From NCBI RefSeq assembly GCF_014805685.1, contig NC_060906.1:18730164-18794163 (forward strand): a DNA stretch of 64,000 nt, read 5' to 3'. This document shows positions 23,956-54,612 of this stretch, one piece after another; positions within the stretch are counted from its first letter, which is position 1, and the number at the start of each line of letters is the position of its first letter. The notes beneath the pieces were generated by a model that saw only the letters and a program-made list of their open reading frames with translations, was not told the origin of the DNA and searched no databases. The position numbers and the translations under genes were made by a program. This DNA comes from Silurus meridionalis (taxonomy: Eukaryota; Chordata; Actinopteri; Siluriformes; Siluridae).

Positions 23956-26900
23956 TAACAATTATGAATGAATATAGACATTCTTTGCTATGTTAACACT
24001 TATTGCATCTTTACAACCATGCTTTATTTATTTTGAGTGAGATTTAAGTGTTTTTTTTTACAGAAAAGCTTTTAAGGGAGATAGATGTACCTACATTAGC
24101 CACGTTCCGTGCAACATTTAAGCAGCATATTCTTTATGCTGACTGACTAAATTTTCTTTAAATAGTTTTTGAATTTCCTTCAATGCTTAGCTTCTTAATG
24201 GGTTACAGGTAGGCAAAGTCTGCTCTTCAAGTCTGTATATAAAAATGCCTTAAATAACTACATTCCATTAGGTTAAGCTACAGGCCATAGAAAAGTGTGT
24301 TTTTCACTTTGCTTTCACAAGCTATATGCCCAGGATATACAATAACAGCTAGCTCCCTAGTGGACTTAGAAATCCGCATATTTCTGCTCTTAATATAAAT
24401 ATTCTGGACAACATAGGGTTCTCAGATTTCCATGCAATTCACTCTATATTTCATGTTGGCAAAGTTCACTTTTTTTTATTAATCAACTATGTCATTTGGT
24501 ATGTTGAATATACAATGCCACATATTTTAGTTGGTCTGCACTTTATGGTTGCAGAAAGCATTACAAGTTATTACTGTACACTCCTGATGTAATTTCTTTG
24601 ACAAAATGAAATAAATCAAATCCTAACAATTTACTGTCTTTCCCTACAAAACCACATAGGCCTGTTGATTGTTGTTTATTTTTATTTTTTTTACAGATGT
24701 ATCCTAATTACCCTTTTTCACCCTCAGGAATGACTAACACCATGATTTCTTTTAAAACGGTAGCCAGAGCCGGCGTCACAGCTGAGAGTTAAGCGATAAG
24801 CGGCTCGGCCCATGAGATCAGCAGCCTAATTCTGCTTGGCCGTGTCACTGAGGGAGAAAAACAACAGCACAAAAACTGCCTGGCTCATAGCAACATAACA
24901 GGCAGGACAGAGTTATATTGGTTTAGAGTTTTTCCTAAATTAATTCTATAATGTGTTACAGTAGAGATTTGTGAGGACAAACATTCTGCTGTATATTTTA
25001 TCTCTGAGTTTTAGTCATTTTTATGCATAAATTGTATATATATATGACAAGCTCAAATCTTAAGTAAAGCGTTGGACAATGGCTGATTGACTGCATTTGC
25101 ACGAAAAGATACATCTATAACTACAATTAATCTGTTAAAGAAAATCCTGAAATCACAGTAAACAGTATGCATATAGACCTTGCAATCCCATCAGTCTTTT
25201 TTCAGTGTGTGTGCGTTTGCTTCTTAAAATGTTAGCAATGAAGCAATGAAAACATTTTTTCTTTTTTTTTTTTAAGTAAAAAAATATCTTGGTCACCATA
25301 ACACACACAAAGAAAGAAGCATTTAGACAAAAAAACTGATGTCACGATGACCTCTTTTTTACAATTTGTCCTTCCAAACATTTCAAAATTATCCCAGAAA
25401 GGCATCATGGGAATGCTGTAATATCTGTTTTTCTGTCAGACGCTTCGACTATCCATGAGATATTTGGAGAAATTTACTCTGAATGTAACCCTTGAGAGCA
25501 CTGGAAGATAATTCCAAAAAGCCGACAGAAGTAGTGGAGACACTGGACATAGTCGGCATTTGTTCTCCTTCTTTCTTGCTCTTTTTCTCCTCCCCTCACT
25601 CTTTTTCTGCTCTCTCTGCATTTACTTTATGAGGGAAGTGATCTCATTTCCATCCCAGCAGAAAGGCATTTGAGACCAGCCTGCTTGAAGAGTACATCTG
25701 GCCAGTGATGTCACTCCTCTGGACACGGATGGTTCTGTCTGTTGAGATAAACCCCCAAACTTATCACTCGCATTTACTCATTGATCACATTCACTCAACT
25801 CCATAACTCATTCCCCTCCCTTTTACATTTCGCTTATTCCAGGCCATTAGAAATGAAACATGAAACAATTTCTTATACAACTATCCATGTTACTCGCTTG
25901 GTCTGTAATGAAGTACAGTAACTCCGGAGCCTTTTTCCAACTCAGGCCTGCATTTATGACCTCTATTTTTATACCCGCTCTGGAGTTATGGCCCTTCATC
26001 CACTGTAGGTGACCTGTAATAGGGTCACGTTCATGTGGAGGACAGCTCAAATAGACTTCGGCAGAAAGTCCCTCTTACGTTATGCTATACTTTTGGGTTT
26101 TTCCTTAAACTTCTAACCCCTTAGATCTTGAGATGATTTATGACTTCATATTACATATCTACACAATTTATGACAATTATGTGCAAACAACTTGCACGTA
26201 CAACCTGTAGATACATGTGAACAGAAACGTCTGATGTTTTAAGTAGCTGTATGTTTGCTAGCAGTAGTTTTGAATTAATCTAAACTAATTAATATTCAAG
26301 GAATGCTTAGCATTTTTTAACCCAAACTCCATCTTCATTATCTACACCATATGTATTAACACAGACAACTGCTTTTACCCATATCCCTGTTCTGAGAAAA
26401 CAATGGCAAGCATTTTTAGTCCAAATCTGAAGTCTAGGGGCATATGCTTTCATGATTTCATCAATCAAATTTAACTCTAAATTAAGCTATCAATCTGTAA
26501 TATTGACTTTTTACTAAATGAAGCAAAACTCTTTTAGAGGAAAGAATTTGTGGTTATGCGTCACCAATGTATTTGTGTGGATCTGGTTGCAGATGGAGAC
26601 CACAAAACCTACAGAGTAAAGTATAAGAACAGCATTGCTAAGATTTCCTCTCAAGTCCAACTCATCCTAAGACCTTTACTGTTATAGTGTAACGTATTGA
26701 TGAACTTCAACAACTGCCCCTAAACTTCCTTTGAGTTTTATGTAAGCATTATATTATTTGTTTGGTTTTTCTAAGCCCATGAAAAGAATTTCTGTCAGTA
26801 ATAAACACACAAACCCTAGTTGAGTTTAGGTAGAAAAACTGTTAAATTCCTTCTGCATTCCAGACATCAAACCATATGTCATATGAGATCCAAGGATGTC

Positions 26901-27047
26901 TCTCATGTCATGCTGATCCTAAAGATAAATGCTAAGCGACGAAAGCACTGAGCAGATGGCTGGGAAGTAATTAGGCTTACTCTAGATTTATGATCTAGAC
27001 AATGTAACTTGGACTCACCCATGATGTTTTAGGCTCAGAGTGCCAGC

Positions 27048-27058
27048 TGTGTGTGTCT

Positions 27059-27130
<72 letters not shown>

Positions 27131-27138
27131 GTGTGTGT
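27048..27138. repeat. (GT)n microsatellite
   Basis: About 40 GT units with rare interruptions. Confidence 0.97.
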
Positions 27139-27960
27139 CCTATTTATTAATAGCAGTCCAAATTGGAAAGCATCACACAAGTGGTGTGAAGTGTGAAACA
27201 AGTTGATGAAATTAAATGAAATTTGAGACAGTCCAAAAAGAGAGTGAAGTACAATTATCAGAATCTAAAAGTGTAACAGAGAAAAATAAAACCAGAAAAT
27301 AACTTACCTCAGAAATTCTGCTTTTAGCAATCAGGTTTATTCCTGTTACATTTATTAAGACAGAGATTATACCAGAGTGCTGTTTTGATTAGTCAGATCT
27401 GACTCTCACTGCAAGTCATGGCTGTGTATTTATTCACCCATTTATAGTTTTGCATATTTTTATGCTACCAAAATATACAAGGACTTGTGTAAACGTTTAA
27501 TAGTGGCATTTTCTGTGTGTCATTTTTGAATGAGTCTCCAATGTAAGCACTTGTAACTGGCTGAGGTAAAGCTGTAACCTTTACTTTTTATTTTTGGAAG
27601 AGGATAGAGGACTCTGTTGTTTCTTGGTAAACTATCAAACTTTTTTTTTATTTATTAAGATTAAGAGAGAGAAAAAGAAGTGCATCATTCATTATTTTCC
27701 TGTAATCACATGCTTCTTTGTGTTCGACAAATAATTTATGACAATATATTTCTAAATGCATCATATTGCTGTTATTATATAACAGTAGTTTAAAAGATAT
27801 TCCTAATAAAATACCTAACTTTAGAAAGCCTTTTTGGCTTTGATTTATTCAACTTGTTTATATGTGCATTTTAATTATGAGTATATATAAGAGTTTTTGG
27901 ATTAAATTAAATTAAATACAAAGCATTATCTTTCATTTGCATCGAAAACATGCCCATAGA

Positions 27961-28423
27961 TACACTATGTGGACAAAGGTATTGGGACGCATAATCTTTC
28001 CAGCCATATGTTGTTCTCTCTTAAACTGTTAGCACAAAGTTGGAGGCACACAGTTGTAGAGTTGTAAGATGTCTTTGGATGTGATACATTTTCCCTTTAC
28101 CTGAACTTGGATACCCAAATCTGTTCTAACCTGACAATGCCCATGTACACAAAGTAAGATGAAGATACATTTTTTAATTATTTGGGATGAATTGGAACAC
28201 TGACTGCACCCCAGGCCTCCGCACCATACATCAGAAACCCGATTTTGCTAACACTGTTCTGAATGAGCAAAATCTCCACAAGCACACTCCAAAATTTTTC
28301 TAAATCAAAATTGGAGCTTATTGGGACAGCAACAGGGGCTCAAATGTGAAATGGGATGTTGACAAAAGCACATTGGAATGTGCTTATGATCAGGTGTCCA
28401 CAAACCTCTGTCCATATAGTGTA
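27961..28423. mobile_element. Tc1-type non-autonomous element with TACACTATRTGGACA ends
   Basis: The left end is TACACTATGTGGACAAAGGT and the right end in reverse is TACACTATATGGACAGAGGT, inverted repeats about 20 bp long. A weak DELEH-like transposase relic and the word CACCCCAGGCCT remain inside. The length of 463 bp indicates an internal deletion. Confidence 0.75.
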
Positions 28424-31359
28424 TGTCATGTTTATACTGCACAATGAAGGATATAGATGCTATTGAAGGTCAAATACTGTAATTGTAAACAGCAAAATGC
28501 TCATTGGCAACCACTTGCTCTCCCATGGGCCATGATACTGGAATTAACTGGTGAGAGTTTCTTTTTACCAATTCTCATTTTTCACCAATGCTTTGTTTTG
28601 TTAATTCTTAATTTTTTTTTTCTTTTACAAATGTAGTTGTCTAGTTATAGCACAACGCATTTAGTATACATCTAACCTCCAGTATGCATTCCTGAGTTTA
28701 ATTGTGTAGTTATTATTTTTCAACTCAACATAATGCTATAACATACACTTGTAAATGAGGAAAGTTTAGATTTTTTCCCTTTGCAATATGTATTTGTTAG
28801 AAAATCACAAATCATCTTATCTTTAATGGTAGTTTCTGAAAGAGGGCCCTTGAAATTCTCCAGGTTTTGGGGATTTGCTTAAGACACTGTAATCTAGTTC
28901 CATCTAGTTGAGAAATGCTTTGGAGATAAACATTAGGTGTCCTAGATTTTAAGCAGCTACAGTAATGCTGCATTTTCCTTTGGGCAAAAAAATAAGTTAG
29001 ACAACACAATGACTACTGACCTTGTGGGGATCCACTGGTCTACATAACAGACATATTCAGTGTTGCTAATTACCATAGCAAAATCAGGCATTTACAAAAT
29101 AAAGATTTACTAAAGTATAAAGATTTATCATGTGCGCATAAGTTCTTCTATAAACCAACAGTCAGCATGTAAACAGAATAAAGCAACAGAAACTTGAGGA
29201 CATGTGAAGCTAAAAGGAGATACAACCTTGAAGTTCTCCCTAATGGTAGCGGCTAACTGAGGAGCCTAATGGTAATTCAAAAGCTTCTCCAAAAAAGAAG
29301 ATTATGGCTCTGTTCATGTTACTATCCCCTTATTTAGTCACATTTTTACTGATCTGAATCCTATTCTCAGGAATTTTCCTACAGGAACAGAAAACGACGA
29401 TAGTGGGGGTTGGAAAGACTCCAGCACCTGTCACAACCCTGTTTTATTGCTGCTAACTAGACACACTCCCAGCAGTTTAAGGGGGTGGAAGTAGCAAGAA
29501 TGTGTTAGTGTCTTTCTTCATTGCGAGTCCTCTTCCACTGTGTCTTTCAAACAAGATAAGGAAAAGGAACCATAAGAGACTTGAGTTGATCTGAAAATTT
29601 AGAAGGGGGAAATGTGTTGTGCTAGCATGGAATGGAGCAGTCATAAAGAGAATATTTGCCCTGATCTAATTGGCTGCTCAGTGAAAGAGGGTAGCAGGTG
29701 GACATTTGCAAACAGGAGAAGCTAAAATACTGTGGCCTCGAGTCTGTTTATGTCCCACAGCAATTGCCTTAGCAATGCCTGGCTAGCAAGAGCCGCTCTT
29801 TTGTGTTCCCAGTTTAGCCTGACTGCCATCCCAATGAGGATTTGTATGTCAGCACACCAAGGCAGAATCCATGGCTATATTTAAATGTTGTGTACTTGTA
29901 GTGCGCACCCCAATACCGTAATAATTCAGGGAATTCATTAACAGGAGATGAGCAAACAGTCTGTAGTGCTAAGTATGCTAAGATCTCGACCTCTGGCCAT
30001 CCAACATTGGCGACCGGAGTTAAAGTGATGTTTTGGCAAGTGTTGTTATGCAGATAAGTGATTAAGTAATACTGTTTGGTGTTTCCCAAGAGTACACAAG
30101 CAAAAATCTCCATAAATATCAACTTAAAGTAGCTGCAGATGACAACCAGGGCTTAGGGGAAACACTCTATGTTCTCTGACACTCCTTGTCCTTGCCTTTA
30201 ATCATTATCGACTCATTACATGGACAATTAGAATCAATGTATCACAGATTATAAAATGGCATTCATGAGTCTTTTAACAACCGTCAACCAGGATGTGTCT
30301 TACCGCTAATCGTTTACAGAAAATTATAGATGTTAATGGTTATTGTTTACAAGTTAAAGTATCTCACAAAGCCTGGTTACATTGTAGAGAGAACTTTACA
30401 CTTGTGAGAATTCCTGCCATTTTTTTTAATACATTGTAAGAGATCATTTTTTTGTTGGGGAATTATATATATAAAACTACCACCATGAGTGTCTCTATCT
30501 TTTGACCATTTTTTTGGTTCCCAAGTTGCATATCAGAAAAATGTCCCCTCTGTTCATCAAATGCGAGTATAAATATGAGTCAAAGTTTTGTTAGTCCATG
30601 CTCTCTAAGTCCCACTCTCTTCTGTATAGCAAATATCCTGGCTCTTTTAACTCCTCAAAATCGGTTACATTGGTTCATTTATTTACAGATCATCAGCAAG
30701 CAAATTTATCCAGAACAGGAAAAACTGGGCATGAAGTGGATATACACCCTGGAACACAAATAAGGGTTCACGTTGGTCCCAACATTTTAATATCAGTTGA
30801 GTTTAATATAGAAATGACATGACATTGTTAATTGAGTGAATTAAATGTGAGACATGTTTTCAAATGTAATCCCACTGCCATAAATACAGTTATATAATTT
30901 TAGACAGTAAAGCTCAGGCTGCCATTTGAGTTCCATAAATCAGCACTGATCTGAAATGTGGAGACAAACTGAGGATTTGCCGCATTAATTTGCCATTGAG
31001 AGCTTAGTCCTTTTTTATTTGGTCTTCCGAACTGTCTGAACAATGTTTAAATCTATATTTAATAGGAGTATTATGGGAGAGAGTAACACAATGGCCTTGA
31101 AGTAGTTATGAATGGCCTAATATACTTTTATACATAATAATAGGAAATAAAAGTTAAAATCTTCAGAGTGCAGGGTTTCTGTGTAAAAAGGTAATAAATG
31201 CAGCAATAGTAGTAGTATATCGCACTGTCTGTAAGTTTGTTCAATTATCTAGACCACACAGATGGTCAACTGAAATGCTGTTGTTTAAGAAAACATAACA
31301 GGTCATCACAGTTTTGAACTGTTGCTTATATAAACTAATGTCTTTGTGTAAACTGCACG

Positions 31360-31960
31360 CTGATGTATTACACCAAATTGAGGTTTGAAATGAAGGCAGC
31401 GCCCACAGGAGTGCTTGGCTGTTCCCCTATAATAACTATTAATAACGCAAACACTAAACGAGTTGTTAAAGATCCACTGAGTCACACGCTGGTTTCATCA
31501 GCATCCCACAAACGTGTGAGGCCCTGTACTTATTGCACACAAGCGTTTGTGTGAATTACATTTACCAGAAACAGTCATAAAACCAAATTGCCTCCTCCTC
31601 CTCCTCCACCTCCTGCTCCACTTGAGGTGGTGTGTAAGGCCATCGTTATTCGCATAAGCAGAGATCTGGACATGCCGGGATGACAGCGCATAAGAATTTC
31701 TTTCTCGCGATCGTAATAATGAGTCAATGATTTCCCAAAGGTGAACCTCGTTAATGGTTTAGCAAATTAACATGTTACACTGATCCATTAACGTCTGCAT
31801 TATTTTCAATATTGACAGCATCCTTTGCTTGTACACAATTGAACCACAGAACCAGAAACGCTCTCAAAATCCAAAAAAGGCATGGATCCGACCTCATGGA
31901 AATCATGAGTGCGCCTTGGTTTGATAATGGAAACAATGCGCTTTAACATGCAAGACCCAC
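31360..31960. other. CpG-retaining block in filip1 intron 1
   Basis: Relative to its surroundings this 600-bp stretch keeps many CpGs (for example CTCGCGATCG near 31704) and has little simple repeat apart from a (CCT)n patch at 31592-31610. It could be a conserved non-coding element or cryptic promoter; nothing coding is seen. Confidence 0.25.
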
Positions 31961-33687
31961 GTCATACAAGCAATGCCAGATCAGAACTCTTAACACTTAA
32001 GTGGCAGCAGAATGTGTTTGAAAGTCCTGATTAGATTAGATACACCCACTACCCTTGTATAATTGACTTTCATTAAAGATGCGGTTTGTAATTTTTTTCA
32101 AAACCTTTTCAAACACACCTTTAAAAATGTGGTTTGTAATAAAAACATGCAGACGTGAATCTCAGTATTCACTTTATGTCTGGCATCTGTTCACATTTTC
32201 CTAAAATCAGCTCAGACGGTAAATATAATTTCAAAACAAAGCTTTAGGCAGAAGGCAGTGCATTTTTATTTACCTCTGAGGAAATAAATGGCTGGTTAAC
32301 TTAAACAACAACTAGAGATACTGTTACCACTTTGAGGCTGCTTATTTTCCTTCAATTGCACATCCAGAAATATTGAATTTCTCTCACACCCCAGCAACTC
32401 ACCAACACTAACAATTTTATGTTTAATTCAAGAAAGATGTTAAAGATTTTAAACAATTAAGGTATATTTAATGTTAGGCAACATCTGTAAAACAGGTTCC
32501 TGTTACAATGTACAAGCTATATACAGTCAGACTTTTTTATACTGTCTCCTAAAAAACAGGCTTGTCCCTATGTGATACCAGGGAAACTCAAAGCCCCTTT
32601 AAATGCCTGTACTGACACTTGACACATCTTACATTAAACTAAATCATGTCACCAGTTACATTTTTAATGTTAACCATTAGTCTGTCTTTATATATGTTAC
32701 TATTGTGCTGTTAGTTGCTGGAATTAAAAATTAAGCAACACATCTATATTGTTTTGTTTATTACTAGTTTGGGTGTTTTTTTCACAACCAAATACGTGTT
32801 GGGAAAAGTAAGAAAATAAAGAAATGACCCAATGCAGTGATATTAGAAAATAATAGAGAATAAATAAAAGTGAGTCTGAAGTTAAATAAAAGTCTGAAAA
32901 GCACCAAATCATGATATTTCTGATATTGGGACAGCTGTTTATCTAACCAGGGCATGGTGTATGATTTGTTCCTCATAACTCTTAAAAAATTAAGCTACAA
33001 ATTGTTTATATGGTTACTTGGGCATTATCTCAGTTGTTTCTATAAAAGTAAAAACCAAAAATAATGTTTGTTTGTGTTTTCTCAATATTTTCTTGTTTTT
33101 TTTTCTAATCCAACATGATTACTGCGATGTTTACTCTGAGGTCACATGCAATTCCAGGCCATAATGTAGAAATACACTTAAATTAATGAGCACATGATGT
33201 AAGTGCACTTTGCACTATCTGTTTTTAAAACATTTTCCTTATCTGGAAATCTTTAAAAAATAACTGCAGATCTCTGGATAATAGGACAGAAAAAACAGTA
33301 CTTTCTGGAATTTATTCAAGCATCTTGTTATAATTGGAAAATGAAAATGAATGCTTTTACTGTAGAGGTCCACCTGGTGTAAAAAGCACTCCCTGTCCCA
33401 CTGAATACTGTTCAGGGTCCCTGTGTGAACATGAGCTCAACACCTCATCACCTCACCACATCCAGCATTAGTGCGTGGGAGCATGTTTCACCCGGAACAC
33501 ATATCTGCAGCTTAGAGACTATGAGATCAGGGTCGAGGGTCAAGTGTGACATCATCGGTGAGGTGCGGTAAATATGCTTTGGATCAAAAATCCTGACGTC
33601 ATGCCTGATCTTACTGGGGATTACATAAAGCTCCATTTCGCTCTGGGAGGCGTTCTGTCTCTAACTTCTCTGTTTCCTTCCTTCCTT

Positions 33688-33693
<6 letters not shown>

Positions 33694-33740
<47 letters not shown>
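33694..33740. repeat. (CT)n microsatellite
   Basis: CT run following a CCTT-rich lead. Confidence 0.95.
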
Positions 33741-33746
<6 letters not shown>

Positions 33747-36324
33747 ACAGAGGGAAATCCCCCTCACAAATCACCGATGTCTGGGAACAGGGCTAATGTA
33801 GATTTACTGCAAAAACAAATGAGATGCAGGGTCAGCGCATAAGCTTCAGCTTTGTTTTTTTGGTCCAGATCCCAAACATGTGTACCTGGGATTCTGCTTC
33901 TAAAAGGCCAAACTAAGTTTAATGAGACAAGGCTGAGAACACATTTGTTTTTTTTTTCTGTACAAATATACCTTTGACACTGAAAATTACTTCAGATAGT
34001 GAAAGTACAAGTAACGGGAGCCAGATTTGGCGGGATGTATTTGCTGCTTGTCCAAAAACATGACATGATTCATGAATGGGGTCAAAACACAGGCAGACAT
34101 TTTTTTTTCCCAAAAAAGGAAGAATTCTTATGTGTAATCCAAAAATGCAGGGAGAGGTCGAAACAAAAATGATTAGTTACACCTGGACTTTAAACTATCA
34201 GAAGCTATATAAGTATGTTTGCAGTATATGCTGTGACATTCAAGAATTACTGAAACACAAAGTAAGGTGAATAAACACAAAGGGTGTAGAACTAGTAAAT
34301 TAATATATTTTTTTAAATAATATTTTTTTCAACCCCAAATTTCCCAAAACAGTAATACATAATAAATAATATGATAATTCCCATAGATATTTTAATTATT
34401 TTTAGAACATTCCACAACATTATAATAAAATAAAAAAATAAAGAAGGGATAAAAAACAAAATGGAAAAAGGTATGAGAGTAATGGAGCTAGAGAATAGTA
34501 GAATAAAACCAATAAATGTTTTATAAGTATAAGAATACAAACTGAATTGAATAAATGAAAGCTCTAATGTAATAAAAATATATTTCCAATAAAAATTAAT
34601 TATATTTAATTCCTGTATTGAGAGGTAGAAATTACAAATTACACTAAGAAAAAAAAATCCATCCAAAATGGCTGCCTTCATGACCTTACAGTATTCAGCT
34701 AACTTTTTTTTTTATCCTTCTACAATACAGAAACTATTACAGTTTCCTAGACCACACCAGCAAACACGTTTCTTATGATCGCTGAAGCAACACTGAACTA
34801 TTGGATATAGTTCGTTTCATTTGCTAGAACATTAGTCTTGTGCCTGCAGTGCAAAACTTAGAAAGCAAACACTGAACATGAAATATTTCTTGGCTGAGTG
34901 ACATCAAATGAGGTCAGAGGAAAATTGTGCAAATCAAATTTCTTTTTTTATGATATTCCTTTGACGATACAAAAATGAGACTAATTACACAGGCTACTTG
35001 TGAAGAAATGAAACAGCTAATACAGCTCAGGAAGTGTGGTCAGGACAACAGCAAGGAAAACAGGAAGTAAAACAGGAGGTGTGCAGGGGCGCTTAGTAGC
35101 AACATAGAAGATCTTTGTTTCAGTAACCTGATGAATTGTGCCAATTTATTACCTCATGTCAACAAGTGAGCTCATCAGGCTGGATTGTCCTGCTCCTGAT
35201 CTTTCATTACATGTAAGAGATCTTTCATTTGAAATGCCATCAGTGGATTTAGAGTGTCTGAGGTATGTGTGTACATCTTAATCTCCACCATGACTTAAAG
35301 ACTGTTGCATTTGTGAGCAGCTCAAATTATCCACACTGTTGATTTCCTGGTGATGTCAGTCGGACCACCCAAGTGCTTTCGGTCTTTCTACATGAAGACC
35401 TGAGGTCATATCATGTTGTCATCAACTTTAAATAGAATCAAAAACATCAACATGGTTATTAAAGTTTGTTATTACTCAAGGTAGAGGGACATTTTTCTGC
35501 GTAATTTGTTGACAGATTATCGATTTAGCGCAAATGTTTTCATTACCTTTGAATTCTGGGTAAAACTGCATCAGGAATTTCCAAAGTTAATATGACGATG
35601 ATTTTCTGCTGAGAATGTACTAAATACTATAGCAATTATTTTTAATTATAAAGCGTAAATCTTTGTGACCCTTTTTCTTCAGTTCATGTATTTAAAATAT
35701 GCACATAAACATGCTCATTAAATAATGACTTTTTAAAGTCAGTTTAAAGACATGAAAAGTAATAGAACATTTGTACAGGCATTATATGACATAAATCAAA
35801 ACAACAACGATAAATATAAAAATAGAACTTTTACATTGCTCTTAGCAAGAGAGGTTGAAAAAGAAATAGAACTGACCCCTTTAGTGGTTAACAAAAAACA
35901 ATGCAGCTAAATTAATCTATTATCAACCACAAAAATAGATATAGAGACATAATCACAGGCTGAAACCAAAAAAAAGACTGAAAAATAAACAAGAGACGAA
36001 AATACATCTCTAGAAAAATCCACATCGAGATATATTATTCACTCTTTTTTTATTCAGTGCATTTCCCCTGTCAATTTTTTTTTATGTTTGTTTGGGTTTA
36101 ATGAAAATTCTCTTCTGTTCAGGCTTCAGTTATTTGATTTGTTTTTAGACTGCATGAACAATTTATAAAGACAAACAAACTGATCTACCGAGCTCTTAGT
36201 GTCTACCATTTGTCTTAGAGAATGAGACATATAAAATAAACTGTATATACACTATATACATTGACATATTGAATCTTAGTGAATCTCACACAATGAATGC
36301 TGTTCTATTTTTATGTCATGTAGA

Positions 36325-54019
<17,695 letters not shown>

Positions 54020-54612
54020 GCTTCTAGCAATCTGTATTAGCTAAAATGAATTGATCTATGCAGTACAGAGCCACTGATGTACCTGATTATTTTAGTTAGA
54101 TGTAAGCTCGTAATGACTCTCTATTGAAGCACTTGCAGAAACCAGGTATTATCATTATCTCTGTTTTCAAAAAATGTGATTGCGTTTGTATTTTAAGAAT
54201 ATGGTCTGGAAACTATAAAGTATGTATATAGTATTGTATATACATACTAGTTCATGTATATAGTGTTGAAACTTGAACATACTGAACATACGGTTCTTTG
54301 GTTTGAATGCAACATAATTTCTCCAACTAGAGCACAATGTTAGGCTACTAACCCCTTGGCTGGGTTTTTATTTTCTTAATTTTCTTCTCTTATCATTTAA
54401 TTCCTTGTTCTGCTTGACATGATAGTTGCTAGTGGAGGTTTCCACAAAAAAATGCATATTTAATATTATCTGTCATTAATTAATTTGCACCAAGCCTAAA
54501 TAAATGAAATTTTTCCATCCCTCAACATCTATACATTGCCTTTTTTTTGTCACACCATTTTCATGTATAAGTTGTCATGTTAATTTGAATAAAGCATTCA
54601 CTAGGAAACCTC
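54020..54612 (+). other. filip1: filip1 3' UTR (main form)
   Basis: AT-rich sequence after the stop. AATAAA occurs at 54499-54504 and 54588-54593; the second is followed by a GGTGTGC GU-rich element, a likely cleavage context. The exact end is inferred. Confidence 0.55.
54588..54593 (+). terminator. filip1: polyadenylation signal AATAAA (filip1)
   Basis: Canonical hexamer about 570 bp after the stop codon, with a GU-rich element about 27 bp further on. Confidence 0.55.

Larger units (their letters stand above)
22859..36323 (+). other. filip1: filip1 intron 1 (candidate, about 13.5 kb)
   Basis: Contains (AT)n, (GT)n and (CT)n runs, a reverse SINE (23775-23955), a Tc1-type MITE (27961-28423) and a CpG-retaining block at 31360-31960. 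No nested gene is supported: the 107-residue frame at 23009-23332 and other short frames show no family resemblance. Confidence 0.4.

Noticed and set aside
36313..36324. Upstream in-frame ATG of filip1 (MSCR before MRSRS)
   Set aside because: Lies before the acceptor AG at 36322-36323, and the family starts with MRSR.
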